Source: JBCCXL01 sp039191605
GTDB taxonomy: Bacteria; Acidobacteriota; Thermoanaerobaculia; Multivoradales; JAHZIX01
DNA: 50,814 nt
Assembly: GCA_039191605.1 (NCBI GenBank)
Contig: JBCCXL010000031.1
Span: 1-50,814 of the forward strand
Direction of reading: 5' to 3'
Below, in pieces: positions 44,039-50,814 of the stretch. Position numbers and translations under genes: made by a program. Every line of letters starts with the position of its first letter. Within the stretch, counting starts at the first letter, position 1. Under the pieces are notes generated by a model, which saw nothing but the letters and a program-made list of their open reading frames with translations, searched no databases and was not told the origin of the DNA.

Positions 44039-45006
44039 GCCCCACTCCTTCGGTCCTTCGCCTCGGCACCCGCTCCTCTCGCCTCGCCCTGGCCCAGAGC
44101 TCTCAAGTTGCCCGCGCCTTAGAGCAGGTCCACCGCGGCCTGCGGGTGGAGCTGGTGCCCATCGTCACCCGCGGCGACCGCCACCTTGGCGATCTCGCTG
44201 AAGTCGGGGGCAAGGGTCTCTTTACCGAGGAATTGGAGGCCGGCATCGCCGACGGCACCCTGGACCTCGCGGTGCACAGTCTCAAGGATCTGCCGGTGCA
44301 CCTTCCCCAGGAGCTCGCCATCGCCGCCTACCCACGGCGAGCCGATCCCCGCGATCTGCTGATCAGCGACGGTGCGCCGAACCTGCGGCAGCTACCGTCC
44401 GGATCGAGCGTTCTCACCGGCTCCCTGCGCCGCCGGGCCCAGATCCTGGGCCATCGCCCGGACCTCGAGGTGATCGCAGTGCGCGGCAATATCGATACTC
44501 GGCTCCAGAAGTGGAGGCGCGGCGACGGCGACGCGGTGGTGCTCGCCGCCGCCGGAATTCGCCGCCTGCGGGAAGACCAGGAACGGGCCGCAGGGGCGGG
44601 CCTGGACTCCCTGCCCTTCCATGCCCTCAGCCCGCTGGAAGAAATGCTGCCGGCCCCCGGTCAGGGCACTCTGGCGCTGCAAACCCGCGCCAGCGGCCCC
44701 GCCTTCGAAGCCTGCGCCGCCCTCGACCACCCCGATACCCGCGCCGCCGCCGACGCCGAGCGCCGCATCGTCGCCGCCCTCGGAGGGGATTGCACCCTCC
44801 CGCTGGCCGCCTGGGCCCGTCGTGAGGAAGAACGCTGGCATCTCGACGCGCTTCTCGCCGATCCCGGAGAGAGCCGAGGAGAGCCCCGTACCGCCGCCGG
44901 CCACGGCCGAGGAGAGAGCGCCCAACAGGCCGCCGAGATCTGCCTGACGGCCCTGGAGGAGGCGGGAGTCCAAGAGCTCCTCGAGCAGCTGCGGCGGAGC
45001 CCTTGA
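44035..45006 (+). CDS. hemC: Porphobilinogen deaminase (hydroxymethylbilane synthase)
   Basis: Polymerises four porphobilinogens into hydroxymethylbilane. 323 aa, starting at GTG 44035, which overlaps the hemA stop (GTGA). Signatures: LRLGTRSSRLALAQS, GGKGLFTEELEAGI, LAVHSLKDLPVHLP, TGSLRRRAQIL, RGNIDTRLQKW. The cysteine that holds the dipyrromethane cofactor is in ALGGDCTLPLAAW (about residue 252). The C-terminal domain has a Gly/Arg-rich insertion (SRGEPRTAAGHGRGES). Confidence 0.96.
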   Translation: MSPTPSVLRLGTRSSRLALAQSSQVARALEQVHRGLRVELVPIVTRGDRHLGDLAEVGGKGLFTEELEAGIADGTLDLAVHSLKDLPVHLPQELAIAAYPRRADPRDLLISDGAPNLRQLPSGSSVLTGSLRRRAQILGHRPDLEVIAVRGNIDTRLQKWRRGDGDAVVLAAAGIRRLREDQERAAGAGLDSLPFHALSPLEEMLPAPGQGTLALQTRASGPAFEACAALDHPDTRAAADAERRIVAALGGDCTLPLAAWARREEERWHLDALLADPGESRGEPRTAAGHGRGESAQQAAEICLTALEEAGVQELLEQLRRSP

Positions 45007-45866
45007 GCCGCCCCGGTCGCGGTCCGGATCCTCAGGGAGGGGGTCCGCAGCAAAGGGACCCCCAGCAAGAAGACCTTCAGCACTGGGGTCACCGGACGCT
45101 GGAGGGAACCCGGGTAGTAGTCACCCGCCCCGGGAACCGGGGACAGGCCCTTGCCGAAACCCTGCGAGACCTCGGCGCTGAAGCGCCCCACCTCCCTCTA
45201 CTCGCCTATCGGCCACCGCCGGATCCTGAACTGCTGCGGGCAGCCGTAGAGACCCTCCGCACCCCCGGCCACTTTTCTGCTCTCGCCTTCACCTCCCCCG
45301 CCGCCGTCGAGGCCTTCTTCGAGCTGTGGGGCGCCGCCCCGCCATCGCCGGGGCTGGTGATCGGCGCCGTCGGCCCCGCCACCGCCGACGCCCTTCACCG
45401 TCGCCGGTGGACAACCCCTATTCTACCTCCGGGAGACTCCACCGCTAGCGGCGCCGCCCTCGCCGAGACTCTGCTGCCCCACCTTCAGCGCGGAGGCCGG
45501 GTTCTTTTCCCCCGTGCCGAAGAAGCTCGCCACGAGCTTCCGGAGGCGCTTCGCGCCGGCGGCGCCGAGGTAGTGGAGGTCGTCGCCTACATCACCAGCT
45601 TACCCGCCGAGGCCCGCCACAGGGGCCACGAGATCTTCGGCCAGGGCCCTCTAGGCTGGGTCACCGTCACCAGTCCGCGTATCGCCCAACATCTCGCTGA
45701 GCTCTTCGGCGACGACTGGGCCCGACGCCGGGGCGGCCTGCGAGCCCTCTCTATTGGCCCCACCACCTCTGCCGCATTGCGGCAGCTCGGCGTCGACAAG
45801 ATCTTCGAGGCCGCACAGCCCAGCGACCGCGAGCTGATCCGCCCGCTGCTGCCGGCGGCGCGCTGA
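45003..45866 (+). CDS. hemD: Uroporphyrinogen-III synthase
   Basis: Cyclises hydroxymethylbilane with ring-D inversion. 287 aa, starting at TTG 45003 overlapping the hemC stop. A Gly/Gln/Pro-rich leader of about 30 residues precedes TRVVVTRPGNRGQALAETLRDLGAE. The two-domain fold is reflected in LAFTSPAAVEAFFELW, VGPATADAL, GRVLFPRAEEARHELPEALRAGGAEV and SIGPTTSAALRQLGV. Sequence conservation in this family is low, but position after hemC makes the call firm. Last gene of its operon. Confidence 0.93.
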   Translation: MSRPGRGPDPQGGGPQQRDPQQEDLQHWGHRTLEGTRVVVTRPGNRGQALAETLRDLGAEAPHLPLLAYRPPPDPELLRAAVETLRTPGHFSALAFTSPAAVEAFFELWGAAPPSPGLVIGAVGPATADALHRRRWTTPILPPGDSTASGAALAETLLPHLQRGGRVLFPRAEEARHELPEALRAGGAEVVEVVAYITSLPAEARHRGHEIFGQGPLGWVTVTSPRIAQHLAELFGDDWARRRGGLRALSIGPTTSAALRQLGVDKIFEAAQPSDRELIRPLLPAAR

Positions 45867-45917
45867 AGGCCCGCACCGAACACACCTCCGAAAGCCTGCC
45901 AAAGCCTCCCCGGGAAA

Positions 45918-46287
45918 GTCCCTGGCACCCCGTCAGGCGCCCTATCGCAATCGCAGGGGAAAGTCTCCCTGGCACCCTGTCGAGAAGCGACGGGGAGAGT
46001 CCCTGGCACCCTTCTCAGCTACCTTTCACGAGCACCTTTCAACCGCCCCTCTCTAGCCCCCGCCTCGAGCGAGCGCTGGCAGCAATATGCCCAAGGTAGA
46101 AGACCTTGCCTGGCTTCGAAAGCCTTTTCCCACCTTGGAAAGCGGCCATTCTAGGCAAAACCACCGCCTCCTTCGCAGCTCCCTGGTCAAGTCCCTGGCA
46201 CCTGCTGGGTCAGGTCCCTGGCACCTTCTAAGCTGCACCTTCTAAGCTGACTCGAAATCGCAGGTTTTGCGGCAGGTCCCTGGCACC
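45918..46287. repeat. REP-like repeat array (GTCCCTGGCACC core)
   Basis: Five exact copies of GTCCCTGGCACC start at 45918, 45999, 46191, 46214 and 46276; a sixth at about 45965 carries an extra TC. Flanks are partly shared, such as TNCTNAGCTG after several copies, including short TTCTAAGCTG duplications near 46223-46248. Single cores also occur at 67-77 and 326-336 in inverse orientation. The pattern fits dispersed palindromic or REP-type elements. Confidence 0.7.
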
Positions 46288-46340
46288 TACTGAGCTGGCA
46301 CCTACCGAGCTGGCCCTGTTGGATACGTCTCTGCATTGAT

Positions 46341-46390
46341 CCCGGGAGAGCTCCCTTTAGAGGTTGAAGCCTCCCGGGGCACACCGGGAG
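46341..46390. other. Mutually exclusive hairpins
   Basis: CTCCCGG (46371-46377) can pair with CCGGGAG (46384-46390) or, extended by one base, with the earlier CCCGGGAG (46341-46348). Such three-part pairing resembles an attenuator or overlapping terminators for hemD transcripts, but no T-run follows. Confidence 0.35.
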
Positions 46391-46465
46391 ATCCTTCGAG
46401 GGATGTCCAACCCGTGGCGGTCACAGCCTGATCCACCTGCCTGAAAGTCACCTTTTATTCGAATT

Positions 46466-46518
46466 GCGGCAACATGCCGCAGCGCGGCACATTCCGTGTA
46501 TAATGCCGCAGCACGGCA
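46466..46518 (+). promoter_or_regulatory. Probable HMG-CoA reductase promoter with tandem operators
   Basis: TATAAT lies at 46499-46504. Its last T is the first base of a palindrome TGCCGC-AGC-ACGGCA (46504-46518, one mismatch). A perfect copy TGCCGC-AGC-GCGGCA is at 46475-46489 over the -35 zone, and an inverted half-site GCGGCA at 46466-46471. The two palindrome centres are 29 bases apart. No good -35 is visible, which fits a regulated promoter. The binder may be PhaR, as at its own gene. Confidence 0.65.
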
Positions 46519-46761
46519 TTGATATGTCGTCTCCTTCAGTGGATGAATTGGATGCGCCAGCGGTGGATTCTTCGCGCTGGGCAAGGGGCGGCCGGAAGGG
46601 ATAAGCTACACAGCGACTTACGTAACGCCTGAACACAGCTTCCGGTCTCCATCCGCCCTCGTTTCGAGTCGCCCACGGCGACCGCTGTATCGAGGACGGA
46701 TCCTCGGCATTCCGGCCAGCGATCTCCCCGACCATCATTCATCTTACGGAGAGCCCTCACC

Positions 46762-48324
46762 ATGAAGCTTCCCAGCTTTCTCAAAGTCCCCTCGATGCTG
46801 CTCAAGCAGCTCTACACCTACAGCAGCCTGGAGAACACTTCCGGCGGCGTCAAGTTCAGCATCAAAAATCGGCTGAATGACGCCAAGGTGACGGGGATTC
46901 ATGAGATTCGACTTGCCGGAGAGAGCATTCCGCTAGATCGCGTGAGCCTCCAGATCGGCGATCAGCAGCTGGCTGCCGCGGCGGTGACCGAGCAGAGTCC
47001 GGTGGACTTCCCCCTGCGCCAGGTGGTGGAGATTCACTGTGCCAATCTTGAGCTCCCCAACGGCAAGCACGCGGTCTTCATCTCCGTGCAGTCGGACCCC
47101 TTCGGCAAGATCGAATTCGAGGTCGAGGACGGCCTCGAGGAGCAGGTCAAGCGCACCACGGTGCCCCTGGACAAGGACGACAACTACAGCGAGGAGGTCA
47201 TCGCCAAGCGCCAGCGCTTCGTCGAAGAATTCAGCGGGACCAAGCTCGAGCACACTCCCCACTACTCCTTCGACGCCCGAGTGACCCAGGGCAATATCGA
47301 GAACTTCAGCGGCGTCGCCCAGGTGCCCCTGGGCTTTGCCGGCCCCCTGAACATCAACGGCGAGCACGCCCAGGGCGAGTTCGTGATTCCTCTAGCCACC
47401 GCCGAGGGCACCCTGGTGGCCTCCTACAACCGCGGAATGAAGGTGCTCAATCTCTCCGGCGGCGTCAAGTGCACGGTGGTTGCCGACTGCATGCAGCGCG
47501 CCCCCGTCTTCGTCTTCGACAGCGCCCGGGAGGCGCGGGATTTTGCCCATTGGGTAGACGAGAACATCGAGCCCATCCGCGAGGCCGGCGAGGCGACCTC
47601 CTCGGTGGCCAAGCTGCTCTACATCGACACCTACCTGAGCAATAAATTCACCTTCCTGCGCTTCAACTACTCCACCGGCGATGCCGCCGGGCAGAACATG
47701 GTGGGCCGCGCGACCTTCGCCGCCTGCAGCTGGATTCTGGAGCAGCCGGAGGTCTCCTCCAAGCTTCGCCGCTTCTACCTCGAATCTAACTTCGCCACCG
47801 ACAAGAAGGCTTCCCAGGTCAACATCATGCGCACCCGCGGCAAGCGGGTGACGGCGGAGTGCACGATCCCCAAGGATGTGCTGGTGCAGAACATGCGCGT
47901 CGAGCCGGAGACCCTGCAGTACCACGCCGGGGTGGCCAACATGGGCTCCTTCATGTCCGGAGCCAACAACAACGGCCTCCACTCCCCCAACGGCATCACC
48001 GCGATGTTCATCGCTACCGGCCAGGACGTCGCCAACGTCTCCGAGTCCTCCGCCGGCCTGCTCTACTCCGAGCTCACCAAGGACGGCGACTTCTACGTCT
48101 CGATCACCATCCCCTCCCTGATCGTCGCCACCTACGGCGGCGGCACGTCGCTGCCGACGCAGCGGGAATGCCTCGAGATTCTCGACTGCTACGGCCGCGA
48201 CCGGGTGAATAAATTCGCCGAGATCGTGGCCGGCGTCGTCCTCGCCGGCGAAATCTCGCTAGCCTCGGCGATCTCGGCGCTGGACTGGGTATCCAGCCAC
48301 GAGCAATACGGCCGCAACCGCTGA
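46762..48324 (+). CDS. HMG-CoA reductase with N-terminal accessory domain
   Basis: Reduces HMG-CoA to mevalonate for isoprenoid synthesis. 520 aa. Residues 1-150 form a strand-rich domain of unknown role (SGGVKFSIKNRLNDAKVTGI); the catalytic part follows. The tetrad is complete: Glu215 in LATAEGTLVAS, Lys348 in FATDKKASQVN, Asp422 in TGQDVANV, His513 in SSHEQYGRNR. The ENFSGVAQVPLGFAGPL and GGGTSLPTQ segments are those of class I-type enzymes. There are no membrane helices, so it is soluble. GGAG lies ten bases before ATG. The ABC1 kinase gene follows after ten bases. Expression is likely controlled by the operator-rich promoter upstream. Confidence 0.92.
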   Translation: MKLPSFLKVPSMLLKQLYTYSSLENTSGGVKFSIKNRLNDAKVTGIHEIRLAGESIPLDRVSLQIGDQQLAAAAVTEQSPVDFPLRQVVEIHCANLELPNGKHAVFISVQSDPFGKIEFEVEDGLEEQVKRTTVPLDKDDNYSEEVIAKRQRFVEEFSGTKLEHTPHYSFDARVTQGNIENFSGVAQVPLGFAGPLNINGEHAQGEFVIPLATAEGTLVASYNRGMKVLNLSGGVKCTVVADCMQRAPVFVFDSAREARDFAHWVDENIEPIREAGEATSSVAKLLYIDTYLSNKFTFLRFNYSTGDAAGQNMVGRATFAACSWILEQPEVSSKLRRFYLESNFATDKKASQVNIMRTRGKRVTAECTIPKDVLVQNMRVEPETLQYHAGVANMGSFMSGANNNGLHSPNGITAMFIATGQDVANVSESSAGLLYSELTKDGDFYVSITIPSLIVATYGGGTSLPTQRECLEILDCYGRDRVNKFAEIVAGVVLAGEISLASAISALDWVSSHEQYGRNR

Positions 48325-48334
48325 TCGGAGCACT

Positions 48335-50068
48335 ATGCCTGCCCCCGAGCCTGCCATCGGAGCGCTTCGCCGTGAGGCCCTAGGCCCCGCGGCGGCGCCG
48401 GTAGGTTCGGGGCTGCGGGCATCCCCCGGCTCCGCCCCCCCACTGCCGGAGCTTCGGGAAGGACGACCGCCAGGGCTGCTGCGCCGCCTGCTGAGCATTC
48501 TGCGCCACGTTCTGGGCCTAGCCCTGGGAGCCCTGGTGGCGTCCACCGAGGCGGCCCCCAGCTGGCGTCGCCGTCGGTTGCTCTTTCTCCCGCGACGGGC
48601 GGGCGCCGCCATCGCCCGTCGACTAGTGCGCCGCTCCCTGCGGAATGCACCGTGGCCGGTACAGCTGCGCAGTCGCCTCGAGCTGCTGGGGCCCACCTAC
48701 ATCAAGCTGGGGCAGGTTCTCTCCCTGCGTCAGGATCTTCTGCCGGCGGACGTCACCACCGAGCTCGGCAAGCTGCTGGACCGACTCCCGGCCCTGCCCG
48801 GCGAACGCTTTCTGGAGCTGGTGGAAGAGATGCTTCCGGTACCGGTGGAGAGCGCCTTCGTCTACATCGACCCTCAGCCCCTGGCCTCGGCATCCATCGC
48901 TCAAATTCATCGCGCCACCACGCTGGATCACCGCCAGGTGGTGCTCAAGATGGTCAAGCCGGGGATTCGCGAAACCCTGAGGCGAGATGCCCGCATCCTG
49001 CAAATGACGGGCTCCTTCGCCGGCCTGTTCCTCGGTCGCTATCGCCCCCGGCGGGTGATCGATGAGTTCATCCAGTGCACCGCCCGGGAAGTCGATCTAC
49101 GACTCGAGGCGGACCACGCGGAGATCTTCAGCGCCAACTTCTCGGACGACGAGGAGGTGGTCTTTCCCAAGGTCTTGAGGCAGTTCTCGACCCGGGATCT
49201 GCTGTGCCTCGAATACCTCGATGGCTTTCGTCCCGACTCTCCTACGGCGAGCTCCCTGCCGGAAGAAGAGAAGGATCGCATCGTCTCCATCGGCGCGCGG
49301 GCGATGCTTACGATGCTCTATCGCGACGGGTTCTTCCACGCCGATCTCCACCCCGCCAACCTGCTGATCCTTCCCGGCCCCAAGGCCGCGTTCCTCGATC
49401 TCGGCATGGTCGGTCGCTTCGACGACGATCTGCGCCGGGTGATGCTCTACTACTTCTACTGCTTGGTGCGAGGGGATGTAGACAACGCAGCCCGCTACCT
49501 CGCTTCGGTAGCGGAGGTCGGCCCGCGATCGGACCTCAAGGGCTTCCGACGCGCCCTCGCCGAGCTCGGCCTGCGCTGGCGACGACAGCCGGAGCTCTCC
49601 GGCTTCTCCCTGGCCCAGCTGATGCTGCGCTCGGTGGGGCTAGCGGGGAAGTATCGAGTGGTGTTTCCGGTCGAGCTGGTGCTCATGGTTCGAGCCCTGG
49701 TCACCTTCGAAGCCGTCGGCAGCAGCCTGGTTCCGGGCCTGGATGTCGCCCAGGTGAGTCGAGGCCCGCTGCGCTGGATTCTGCTTCAGCAGCTCTCCCC
49801 TCTTCGCCTCGGCCGCGAGGGCCTCGCCGCGGCGCCAGACCTCTTCGACGCCGTGGTCAAAGCCCCGCTGCTGATCACCGAGACGCTGAAGGTCGTCGAA
49901 AGCTACACCCGGCAGCCGCGGGAGAACCCCCTGGCGGGTCTTCGGGGCACCCTTCTCGGTGCCGCCTCCATCGTTTCCGGCGCCATCCTCGCCGCCACCG
50001 GCGCTCCCTGGCCAGCCTGGGCTAGCCTCTTCGGCGTCGGCCTCTTGGTCGCCCTCCGTCGAGGGTAA
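48335..50068 (+). CDS. ABC1/AarF/UbiB-family atypical kinase
   Basis: 577 aa. Members of this family support ubiquinone or other isoprenoid-lipid metabolism. The KxGQ motif is in TYIKLGQVLSLRQDLLP; the Ala-rich nucleotide loop is ASASIAQIHRA. LEADHAEIF and the catalytic FFHADLHPANLL with metal-binding FLDLGMVGR follow. The C-terminus is hydrophobic (LLGAASIVSGAILAATG and WASLFGVGLLVAL) and should insert in the membrane. The first 90 residues are Pro/Arg-rich. GGAG lies five bases before ATG. Co-transcription with HMG-CoA reductase fits a quinone or isoprenoid role. Confidence 0.9.
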   Translation: MPAPEPAIGALRREALGPAAAPVGSGLRASPGSAPPLPELREGRPPGLLRRLLSILRHVLGLALGALVASTEAAPSWRRRRLLFLPRRAGAAIARRLVRRSLRNAPWPVQLRSRLELLGPTYIKLGQVLSLRQDLLPADVTTELGKLLDRLPALPGERFLELVEEMLPVPVESAFVYIDPQPLASASIAQIHRATTLDHRQVVLKMVKPGIRETLRRDARILQMTGSFAGLFLGRYRPRRVIDEFIQCTAREVDLRLEADHAEIFSANFSDDEEVVFPKVLRQFSTRDLLCLEYLDGFRPDSPTASSLPEEEKDRIVSIGARAMLTMLYRDGFFHADLHPANLLILPGPKAAFLDLGMVGRFDDDLRRVMLYYFYCLVRGDVDNAARYLASVAEVGPRSDLKGFRRALAELGLRWRRQPELSGFSLAQLMLRSVGLAGKYRVVFPVELVLMVRALVTFEAVGSSLVPGLDVAQVSRGPLRWILLQQLSPLRLGREGLAAAPDLFDAVVKAPLLITETLKVVESYTRQPRENPLAGLRGTLLGAASIVSGAILAATGAPWPAWASLFGVGLLVALRRG

Positions 50069-50073
50069 CTAGG

Positions 50074-50133
50074 CCGAGGATCGCTGCACCGAGGGTCGCT
50101 GCACCGAGGGTCGCTGCCCCAAGGGTCACTGCG
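50074..50133. repeat. 15-bp tandem repeat, four units
   Basis: Units start at 50074, 50089, 50104 and 50119 with consensus CCGAGGGTCGCTGCA; the last is the most diverged. It begins six bases after the kinase stop codon. No obvious folding or coding role. Confidence 0.8.
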
Positions 50134-50217
50134 ACGAGCACAACTCCGCCGGGATCGAGGGCCGGCGGCGGAAACCGAGATGAATCCACGGGGGCTCACT
50201 GCTCCCTGGAGAACAGA

Positions 50218-50256
50218 ATCGCGGCAAAGCACCTTTTATTGCTAAAATGCCGCGAT
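50218..50256 (+). promoter_or_regulatory. Split operator and -10 box before the repeat protein
   Basis: ATCGCGGCA (50218-50226) and TGCCGCGAT (50248-50256) are perfect inverted repeats separated by 21 bases. TAAAAT (50243-50248) ends on the first T of TGCCGC, the same overlap as at the HMG-CoA reductase promoter. Both regions also share the 11-mer CACCTTTTATT (50230-50240 and 46449-46459). A common regulator is likely. Confidence 0.5.
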
Positions 50257-50564
50257 GAACTCGAGATTGTATTCCTCGACCTTCAGAGGGAGTAGCACTC
50301 TGCCCCGCGCTGAGGACGGCGAAGCTGTCCACCTAGGGACAGCGCCGGGAGAGTTGCAGGCGCTGAATCCAGGGCTCCAGGGGCGCCGCTCCAAATCACT
50401 TTTTTTCAATTGCTTCCATGATTCATTCGGGTCTCGCCCACACTCTTCATCTATCTGCAATAGGCGCATAAGGACATTCTTCATGCGAACCTTGCGTAGT
50501 AATCAGACGGCGGGAACAGGTCATGGGGGCCTGTGTCTACGTCGTGCGCAAGGAGATTTTCGCC

Positions 50565-50814
50565 ATGACCGTCCTTTCTGCCAAAGCCGCCCTCGTCCTC
50601 CTTCTCCAGCTGATTCCTGCCGCTCAGGTAAGCAATCCCTTCGAAGCTGTCGCTCATTCTCTAGCCCACCAGGCGCAGCGCGCCGCCCGCATCATCGGAC
50701 CCTCCATCAGCCCCGACGGATCCATCATCGGACCCTCCATCAGCCCCGACGGATCCATCATCGGACCCTCCATCAGCCCCGACGGATCCATCATCGGACC
50801 CTCCATCAGCCCCG
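50565..50814 (+). CDS. Secreted tandem-repeat protein, 3' truncated by the window edge
   Basis: Only the first 83 codons are visible. ATG 50565 has AGGAG nine bases upstream; ATG 50523 is in frame but would bury the signal. Residues 1-21 form a signal peptide (VLSAKAALVLLLQLIPAAQ), followed by about 22 ordinary residues. From residue 43 on the protein is a perfect 11-residue repeat, IIGPSISPDGS, encoded by identical 33-bp units (three full, one cut). Gly-Pro and Asp-Gly turns suggest an extended or beta-helical surface structure. No family recognised. It follows the HMG-CoA reductase/kinase operon but has its own upstream promoter candidate. Confidence 0.7.
   Translation, partial: MTVLSAKAALVLLLQLIPAAQVSNPFEAVAHSLAHQAQRAARIIGPSISPDGSIIGPSISPDGSIIGPSISPDGSIIGPSISP
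50691..50814 (+). repeat. Perfect 33-bp tandem repeat at the window end
   Basis: Identical 33-base units start at 50691, 50724, 50757 and 50790; the last is cut at 25 bases. Being in phase with the reading frame, copy-number change would add or remove 11 residues without frameshift. Confidence 0.95.

Larger units (their letters stand above)
45867..46761. other. 895-base intergenic region: REP-like array, hairpins and operator-bearing promoter
   Basis: This is the largest gene-free stretch in the window, between hemD and HMG-CoA reductase. From left to right it holds six copies of a GTCCCTGGCACC core, competing hairpins (46341-46390), and a promoter embedded in three TGCCGC/GCGGCA elements (46466-46518). 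A leader of about 250 bases then precedes the reductase ATG. No RNA gene was recognised. Confidence 0.7.
50069..50564. other. Intergenic before the repeat protein
   Basis: It contains a 15-bp tandem repeat right after the kinase stop, the split operator at 50218-50256 with a TAAAAT box, and a leader of about 310 bases to the next start. The stretch 50395-50480 is AT-richer. A frame open from ATG 50255 to the window end exists but looks non-coding. Confidence 0.5.

Noticed and set aside
45918..46287. CRISPR or integron attachment sites.
   Set aside because: Irregular spacing and short 12-base cores; no cas genes or integrase nearby.
46524..46604. 26-residue ORF just after the HMG-CoA reductase promoter as a leader peptide.
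   Set aside because: No ribosome site, no regulatory codon run and no conserved-looking peptide.
50255..50814. Frame open from ATG 50255 to the window end, possibly leaderless.
   Set aside because: Residue composition is not protein-like and it runs out of frame through the signal-peptide gene and repeats; the other frame is far better supported.
50691..50814. CRISPR array.
   Set aside because: The 33-bp units are directly adjacent with no spacers and are in phase with a coding frame.

Overview
This is a GC-rich, gene-dense bacterial chromosome segment. It has outer-membrane-type biology (Bat/VWA membrane operon, C5 haem pathway), a polyhydroxyalkanoate (PHA) granule locus, a class I-type HMG-CoA reductase, a seven-iron ferredoxin and REP-like repeats. 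Taken together this suggests a Gram-negative lineage such as Acidobacteriota (Thermoanaerobaculia/Holophagae-like). That placement is inference from gene content and style; no rRNA or other taxonomic marker is present.

Layout. 1-3985: the tail of a probable REP-associated transposase, then on the minus strand a PHA-granule locus (phaR, two phasins, a patatin-like lipase). 3986-6156: two paired ArsA/GET3-type ATPases. 6516-10572, plus strand: hemB, hemL, thiO and a ferredoxin, closed by a hairpin terminator. 10685-23923, minus strand: an unusual operon of two giant unrecognised proteins (2348 and 1708 aa) followed by a TAT-exported Gfo/Idh/MocA-like protein; its 5' end is markedly AT-richer than the rest. 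24659-31982, minus strand: HU, then rsmB, fmt, ftsK and rsmA. 32061-40263, plus strand: a translationally coupled moxR-DUF58-Bat operon (VWA and TPR proteins). 40307-41635, minus strand: purA. 41848-45866, plus strand: hemX/ccsA-like, hemA, hemC, hemD. 45867-46761: an intergenic region with a REP-like array and an operator-bearing promoter. 46762-50068: HMG-CoA reductase and an ABC1/UbiB kinase. 50565-end: the start of a secreted protein made of perfect 11-residue repeats, cut by the window edge.

How it fits together. The five haem genes lie in two blocks and, with hemL, give the complete route from glutamyl-tRNA to uroporphyrinogen III. HMG-CoA reductase and the UbiB-type kinase point to mevalonate-derived isoprenoids and quinones. 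A palindrome of the form TGCCGC-N3-GCGGCA recurs at the phaR promoter, upstream of hemB, upstream of HMG-CoA reductase and, in split form, before the repeat protein. At phaR it sits exactly between the -35 and -10 boxes, so PhaR is the best candidate regulator. This would couple PHA storage to haem and isoprenoid synthesis.

The most novel material is the giant-protein operon, the shared operator set, and the terminal repeat protein. All positions were read by eye; no homology search was possible.
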